Source: Streptomyces bacillaris (GTDB lineage Bacteria > Actinomycetota > Actinomycetes > Streptomycetales > Streptomycetaceae). Taken from it: 64,000 bases of DNA. The stretch's first letter is position 1. Every line of letters begins with the position of its first letter. The translations under genes were made by a program, and so were the position numbers. Shown in pieces: positions 60,037 to 64,000 of the stretch. The stretch spans positions 3,348,001-3,412,000 of the forward strand of contig NZ_CP029378.1 of the NCBI RefSeq assembly GCF_003268675.1, read 5' to 3'. The notes under the pieces were generated by a model that did not search any database, was not told the origin of the DNA, and saw nothing but the letters and a program-made list of their open reading frames with translations.

Positions 60037-61500
60037 GTGACTGCCGCCAGGTCGCACGACGGTCCCGGCCCGCTCCGCAGGGCGGGACGGGCGACCGGGC
60101 GTGCCCTGCGCGCCCCGTTCACCGGCACCGCGCGCGGCATCCGCAGGGCGACACACGCCCACGGTGCCGGGGAGTCCGGGCTCGGCCGGCTCATCGAGCT
60201 GCACGCGGTGAACGGTGCGGGTGACGTCATGATCACCGTCGCCCTCGCCTCCACCGTCTTCTTCTCCGTGCCGACGGACGAGGCGCGCGGGCGCGTCGCC
60301 CTCTACCTCGCCATCACCATGGCCCCCTTCACCCTGCTCGCCCCGGTGATCGGCCCCCTCCTGGACCGGCTGCCGCACGGCCGCCGGGCCGCGATGGCGG
60401 GCGCGATGCTGGCCCGCGCACTGCTGGCGATCACCATGTCGGGCGCGGTCGCCACCGGCGGCCTGGAGCTGTATCCGGCGGCGCTGGGGGTGCTGGTCTC
60501 CTCGAAGGCGTACGGGGTGGTGCGCAGCGCGGTCGTGCCACGGCTGCTGCCACCCAAGTTCTCCCTGGTCAAAGCCAACTCACGGGTCACCCTGGCGGGG
60601 CTGCTCGCCACGGGGGTGGCGGCCCCGATCGGGGCCGGCCTCCAGACCATCGGCTCTGCGTGGCCGCTCTACGGCGCCTGCGCGATCTTCATCGTGGGCA
60701 CCTTCCTCGCCTTCACGATGCCGCCCAAGGTCGACTCCGCCAAGGGCGAGCGCCGGGCCCGGCTGATCGACCCGGAGGACCACCCGCACCTCCCCCACCT
60801 CCCGCACCGCGAGGAGCCCGTACGGAGCACCGCCCCCCGGAAGCCGCAGCGCGGGAAGGTCAACGGCAGGACGAACGGGCAGAAGCCGCCCAGGGAGCGT
60901 CCGCCCGGTCTGCGGTCCGTCGGCGGGTCCGTCCTCCACGGCCTCCAGGCCAACGCCTCCCACCGGGCCCTCTCCGGCTTCCTGATCTTCTTCCTGGCGT
61001 TCCTGCTGCGCGAGCACCCGATGGCGGGCCAGAGCGCGGCGGTCTCGCTCGCCATCGTCGGCGTGGCGGCGGGGGTCGGGAACGCCTGCGGTACGGCGGT
61101 GGGCGCGTGGCTCCGGGCGCGCGGGCCCGAGGTGATCATCGCGACCGTGCTGGGGCTCGCCCTGGGCACGGCGGTCCTCGCGGCGGTCTTCTTCTCCACG
61201 GCGGCGGTCGCCGCGCTGGGCGCGGTCGCCGGGTTCACCCAGGCCCTCTCCAAGCTGTCGCTGGACGCGATGATCCAGCGGGACGTGCCCGAGGAGGTCC
61301 GCACCTCGGCCTTCGCCCGCTCCGAGACGCTGCTCCAGATGGCGTGGGTGGTCGGCGGCGGCATCGGTATCGCGCTGCCCCTCAACGCGGTGGTCGGCAT
61401 GTCGGTCGCGGCGGGCATCCTCGCCCTCGGCGCCGCCGCGTCCGTACGGGGTCTCCTGGGGGCCGCACGACGCGGCTCGCCGCACCCCCGCGTGGCGTGA
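60037..61500 (+). CDS. MFS transporter
   Basis: A 487-residue membrane protein of the major facilitator type. Helical segments include NGAGDVMITVALASTVFFSV, YLAITMAPFTLLAPVIGPLL followed by DRLPHGRR (the loop 2-3 motif), and GLLATGVAAPIGAGLQTIGS. A basic Pro-rich cytoplasmic loop of about 60 residues (RSTAPRKPQRGKVNGRTNGQ) splits the two halves. Substrate unknown. The GTG at 60037 is chosen since family similarity begins near there; the frame opens to 59935. Confidence 0.8.
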   Translation: MTAARSHDGPGPLRRAGRATGRALRAPFTGTARGIRRATHAHGAGESGLGRLIELHAVNGAGDVMITVALASTVFFSVPTDEARGRVALYLAITMAPFTLLAPVIGPLLDRLPHGRRAAMAGAMLARALLAITMSGAVATGGLELYPAALGVLVSSKAYGVVRSAVVPRLLPPKFSLVKANSRVTLAGLLATGVAAPIGAGLQTIGSAWPLYGACAIFIVGTFLAFTMPPKVDSAKGERRARLIDPEDHPHLPHLPHREEPVRSTAPRKPQRGKVNGRTNGQKPPRERPPGLRSVGGSVLHGLQANASHRALSGFLIFFLAFLLREHPMAGQSAAVSLAIVGVAAGVGNACGTAVGAWLRARGPEVIIATVLGLALGTAVLAAVFFSTAAVAALGAVAGFTQALSKLSLDAMIQRDVPEEVRTSAFARSETLLQMAWVVGGGIGIALPLNAVVGMSVAAGILALGAAASVRGLLGAARRGSPHPRVA

Positions 61501-61527
61501 GCGGAGGCGACCGATAGCCTTCGGCCC

Positions 61528-62007
61528 ATGACCGTTGCGTTCTTCTCCGGTAAGGGCCGTCGAATCGGCGTCGCTCTTGGTGCCGTGTCCGCGGGACTCC
61601 TCGTCCTCTCCGCCTGCGACAAGCCGACGCCGCTCGCCACCGTGACGGTCGGCACGACGTCGGTGAACTCCGAGGCTGCCTGCTACAACGACGGTGACGC
61701 GATCAAGGAGTCGCTGATCCAGGGCTGCCTGAACAAGAAGGCCGACAAGGTCGTCGAGGTCGCCATGGACGACAAGGTCCGCTTCGGCGTCGACCCCGAG
61801 ATCGCCGAGCGCGGCTGGACGCTCTTCATCAACGGCCAGCAGGCCGAGCAGGAGCCGTTCAAGAAGACCTACCGGACGATCCCCGGCAGCGCCTTCTTCG
61901 CCAGCCAGACGGGCGAGCCCACCACCAAGACCAACGTCTCCATCGTGGAGACCAACGGCAGCAAGCTCACCGGCATCTGGCAGTTCGAGCTGAAGAAGAA
62001 GTCCTGA
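61528..62007 (+). CDS. DUF2771 lipoprotein-like protein
   Basis: A 159-residue exported protein. The signal region GVALGAVSAGLLVLSAC has a lipobox-like LLVLSAC, so the Cys near residue 30 may be lipidated. The body (TVTVGTTSVNSEAACYNDGD) matches the DUF2771 layout in actinobacteria. ATG 61528 is seven bases after TAGCCT (61515-61520), a leaderless promoter. Function unknown. Confidence 0.8.
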   Translation: MTVAFFSGKGRRIGVALGAVSAGLLVLSACDKPTPLATVTVGTTSVNSEAACYNDGDAIKESLIQGCLNKKADKVVEVAMDDKVRFGVDPEIAERGWTLFINGQQAEQEPFKKTYRTIPGSAFFASQTGEPTTKTNVSIVETNGSKLTGIWQFELKKKS

Positions 62008-62063
62008 CCCTTCGCCGTCCCGTTCCCCCGCCCCTGCCCTCCCAAGGCTTCGAGGCTCTCCCT

Positions 62064-62843
62064 GTGCGTGTGCTGGTCGTGACCGCTGTCCCGGTGGAAC
62101 GGGACGCGGTCACGCGCGCGTTCGGGGGCGGTACGGGCGGCTCCGGGAGCGGTACGGAGGTTTCCGGGGGCGATACGGAGGTTTCCGGGGCCGGTACGGA
62201 GATCCTCACCCTGCTGCCCGGGGCCGAGCTGCACCGCACGGGCGCGTTCGACGTCCTGGCGGGCGGGGTCGGCCCGGCGGCGGCCGCTGCGTCCACCGCC
62301 TTCGCCCTGGCCGCCGCCGCTGCGGAGTCGGCCAGCCCGTCCCCGTACGGACTCGTCGTCTCGGCCGGGATCGGCGGCGGCTTCGCCCCGGCCGCCCCGC
62401 TCGGCTCGCTGGTCGTGGCGAGCGCCGTCGTGGCGGCCGATCTGGGCGCCGAGACCCCGGAGGGCTTCGCGCCCGTCACCGCGCTCGGCTTCGGCCGCGA
62501 CCGCTTCACCCCGCCGCCCGCGCTCGTACGGGAGGTGGCGTCGGCCACCGGCGCCGCCGCCGGCCCCGTCCTCACCGTCTCCACCGTGACCGGCACCGCG
62601 GAACGCGCCGCCGCCCTGCGCGCCGCGCACCCCGGGGCGCTGGCCGAGGCGATGGAGGGGTTCGGGGTGGCGGAGGCCGCCGAGCGGGCCGGGGTGCCCG
62701 TCCTGGAGCTGCGGGCGGTCTCCAACGCCGTCGGCCCCCGCGACCGGGCCGCCTGGCGCATCGGGGACGCGCTGGCGGCGCTCACGGAGGCGTTCGGGAA
62801 GACGGCACCCGTACTGGAAGGTTGGCACCGGCATGACCACTGA
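62064..62843 (+). CDS. mqnB: Futalosine hydrolase
   Basis: A 259-residue enzyme that cleaves futalosine to dehypoxanthine futalosine and hypoxanthine in the alternative menaquinone pathway. It has the nucleoside-phosphorylase fold: VLVVTAVPVERDAV, LVVSAGIGGGFAPAAPLGSL, and AEAMEGFGVAEAAERAGVPV with the catalytic Glu-Gly-Met region and LELRAVSN. A 24-bp duplication inserts GTEVSGGDTEVSGAGTE near residue 30, a low-complexity insertion. The start is GTG 62064. It overlaps mqnD by 11 bases. Confidence 0.9.
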   Translation: MRVLVVTAVPVERDAVTRAFGGGTGGSGSGTEVSGGDTEVSGAGTEILTLLPGAELHRTGAFDVLAGGVGPAAAAASTAFALAAAAAESASPSPYGLVVSAGIGGGFAPAAPLGSLVVASAVVAADLGAETPEGFAPVTALGFGRDRFTPPPALVREVASATGAAAGPVLTVSTVTGTAERAAALRAAHPGALAEAMEGFGVAEAAERAGVPVLELRAVSNAVGPRDRAAWRIGDALAALTEAFGKTAPVLEGWHRHDH

Positions 62844-63723
62844 CGCACACCCGGGCCCGGCCGAGCGCCCGGCCGGGGCCCCGATCGAGATCGCCTTCTC
62901 GCCCTGCCCCAACGACACCTTCGTCTTCGACGCCTGGGCCCACGGCCGCATCCCCGGCGCGCCCGCGCTCGATGTGACCTTCGCGGACATCGACATCACC
63001 AACGGCATGGCCGAGCGCGGCGAGCTGGACGTCCTGAAGGTGTCGTACGCGGTCCTGCCCTGGGTCCTGGAGGAGTACGCGCTCCTGCCCTGCGGCGGGG
63101 CGCTGGGCCGGGGGTGCGGGCCGCTGGTCCTCACCAAGGAGCTGGGCCTCGACCTGGCGGGCCGGACGGTCGCGGTGCCGAGCGAGCGCTCGACGGCGTA
63201 CCTGCTCTTCCGGCTCTGGGCGGCGGAGATGGTGCCGGACGGGGTCGGCGAGGTCGTCGTCATGCCGTTCGACGAGATCATGCCGGCCGTGCGGGACGGC
63301 AAGGTGGACGCTGGTCTCGTCATCCACGAGGCCCGCTTCACGTACCGGAACTACGGGCTCCACAACCTGGCCGACATGGGGCGCCACTGGGAGGACACCA
63401 CCGGCCTGCCCATCCCCCTCGGCGCGATCATCGCCAGGCGCTCCCTGGGCGAGGAGACCCTGCGCCGCCTCGCGGACACCATCCGCAGCTCGGTCCGGCT
63501 GGCCTGGGACCACCCGGAGGCCTCCCGCCCGTACGTCCGGGAGCACGCCCAGGAGATGGACCCGGCCGTCGCGGAGCAGCACATCGGGCTGTACGTGAAC
63601 GAGTTCACCGCCGACCTCGGGGAGGACGGCTACGCGGCGGTCCGGGGCCTGCTCACCCGCGCGGCGGCCGAGGGACTCGTCCCGCCCCTCGGCCCGGACG
63701 CGCTGGCGTTCCCCACGCCCTGA
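62833..63723 (+). CDS. mqnD: 1,4-dihydroxy-6-naphthoate synthase
   Basis: A 296-residue enzyme of the futalosine menaquinone pathway that converts cyclic dehypoxanthine futalosine to 1,4-dihydroxy-6-naphthoate. The typical segments are AFSPCPNDTFVFDAWAHGRI, KVSYAVLPWVLEEYALLPCG, VPSERSTAYLLFRLW and DAGLVIHEARFTYRNYGLHN. The ATG at 62833 lies inside the end of mqnB, indicating translational coupling. Only these two pathway genes are in the window. Confidence 0.92.
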   Translation: MTTDAHPGPAERPAGAPIEIAFSPCPNDTFVFDAWAHGRIPGAPALDVTFADIDITNGMAERGELDVLKVSYAVLPWVLEEYALLPCGGALGRGCGPLVLTKELGLDLAGRTVAVPSERSTAYLLFRLWAAEMVPDGVGEVVVMPFDEIMPAVRDGKVDAGLVIHEARFTYRNYGLHNLADMGRHWEDTTGLPIPLGAIIARRSLGEETLRRLADTIRSSVRLAWDHPEASRPYVREHAQEMDPAVAEQHIGLYVNEFTADLGEDGYAAVRGLLTRAAAEGLVPPLGPDALAFPTP

Positions 63724-63734
63724 AGGTCCGGCGG

Positions 63735-64000
63735 CTACACGTCCAGCTGGTCCGCGACCGCCCGCAGCAGGCCCGCGATCTTGGCGCCCGCGGCCTTGTC
63801 CGGGTAGCGGCCGCGCTCCAGCTGGGGCGTGATGTTCTCCAGGACCGTCGTCAGGTCCTGCACGATCGACGCCAGCTCGTCCGGCTTGCGGCGCTGGGCG
63901 GCCGCGACGGACGGGGTGGGGTCGAGGACCACCACGGACAGGGCCTGGTCACCGCGCTGGCCCGCGACCACGCCGAACTCCACACGCTGGCCGGGCTTGA
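63735..64000 (-). CDS. Cold-shock-domain protein, C-terminal part (cut by window end)
   Basis: The 3' part of a gene that continues beyond 64000. It begins within the end of a cold-shock domain (PGQRVEFGVVAGQRGDQALS), followed by a C-terminal extension with TVLENITPQLERGRYPDKAA and LLRAVADQLDV. A cold-shock protein with a C-terminal helical extension is expected here in Streptomyces next to mqnD. It binds single-stranded nucleic acid. Confidence 0.8.
   Translation of the reverse strand, partial: KPGQRVEFGVVAGQRGDQALSVVVLDPTPSVAAAQRRKPDELASIVQDLTTVLENITPQLERGRYPDKAAGAKIAGLLRAVADQLDV

Noticed and set aside
1..64000. tRNA, rRNA, tmRNA, prophage or integrative element
   Set aside because: No cloverleaf-type T-loop motifs, rRNA segments, integrase or phage structural genes were recognised; the only mobile units seen are the two IS copies.

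Overview
The window is high-GC DNA with actinomycete gene content and is almost certainly a Streptomyces chromosome. The evidence is third-position GC bias, frequent GTG starts, ATGA/GTGA gene overlaps, many leaderless promoters (a TANNNT -10 box six or seven bases before the start codon), Scr1-type XRE plus DUF397 pairs, a DUF1023 hydrolase, and the futalosine menaquinone genes mqnB-mqnD beside a cold-shock-domain gene.

Layout. 1-9.0 kb: a small secreted protein, TetR and MarR regulators, an EamA transporter sharing a palindromic promoter with its MarR regulator, a GH3 glycosidase with a divergent TetR gene, a CPBP protease and a DHFR-like reductase. 9.2-14.3 kb: NUDIX hydrolase, a winged-helix regulator behind a MerR-type 19-bp-spacer promoter, two overlapping unknowns, and an XRE/DUF397 locus. 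14.3-25.6 kb: a lipoprotein/DUF1023/small-protein operon, a GNAT acetyltransferase, an ECF sigma remnant, a SnoaL-like protein, a LAXTG cell-wall protein, a LysR-SDR pair, a second SDR, a receptor-type Ser/Thr kinase with an extracellular solute-binding domain, and a cupin/zinc-ribbon protein.

25.7-42.4 kb is the notable region. A complete 2127-residue secreted RHS/YD-repeat protein (39064 to 32681, minus strand) overlaps a membrane immunity-like gene by four bases. Downstream lie orphan cassettes: partial copies of the 3' end of the RHS gene, each joined to a different C-terminal tip and followed by a different small membrane protein. Two identical 1391-bp IS5-type elements, each carrying an SRPBCC passenger gene, have inserted in opposite orientation. 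One splits an orphan tip and the other splits an immunity-like gene at its fourth codon. Removing each element with one copy of its 3-bp target duplication restores the frame. A large secreted DNRLRE/FG-GAP protein is divergent from the RHS gene.

42.5-64 kb returns to chromosomal core: proline iminopeptidase, an aldo/keto reductase with a 5' frameshift, a second MarR/EamA pair paralogous to the first, ThpR, a Uma2-type nuclease-like protein, MarR/MFS genes, an RHH protein, an NCS2 purine permease, DUF2530, a CtpE-like P-type ATPase, a sacsin-type ATPase-domain protein, DUF3027, another MFS protein, a DUF2771 lipoprotein, mqnB, mqnD and the 3' part of a cold-shock-domain gene cut by the window edge. 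No rRNA, tRNA or CRISPR array was recognised.
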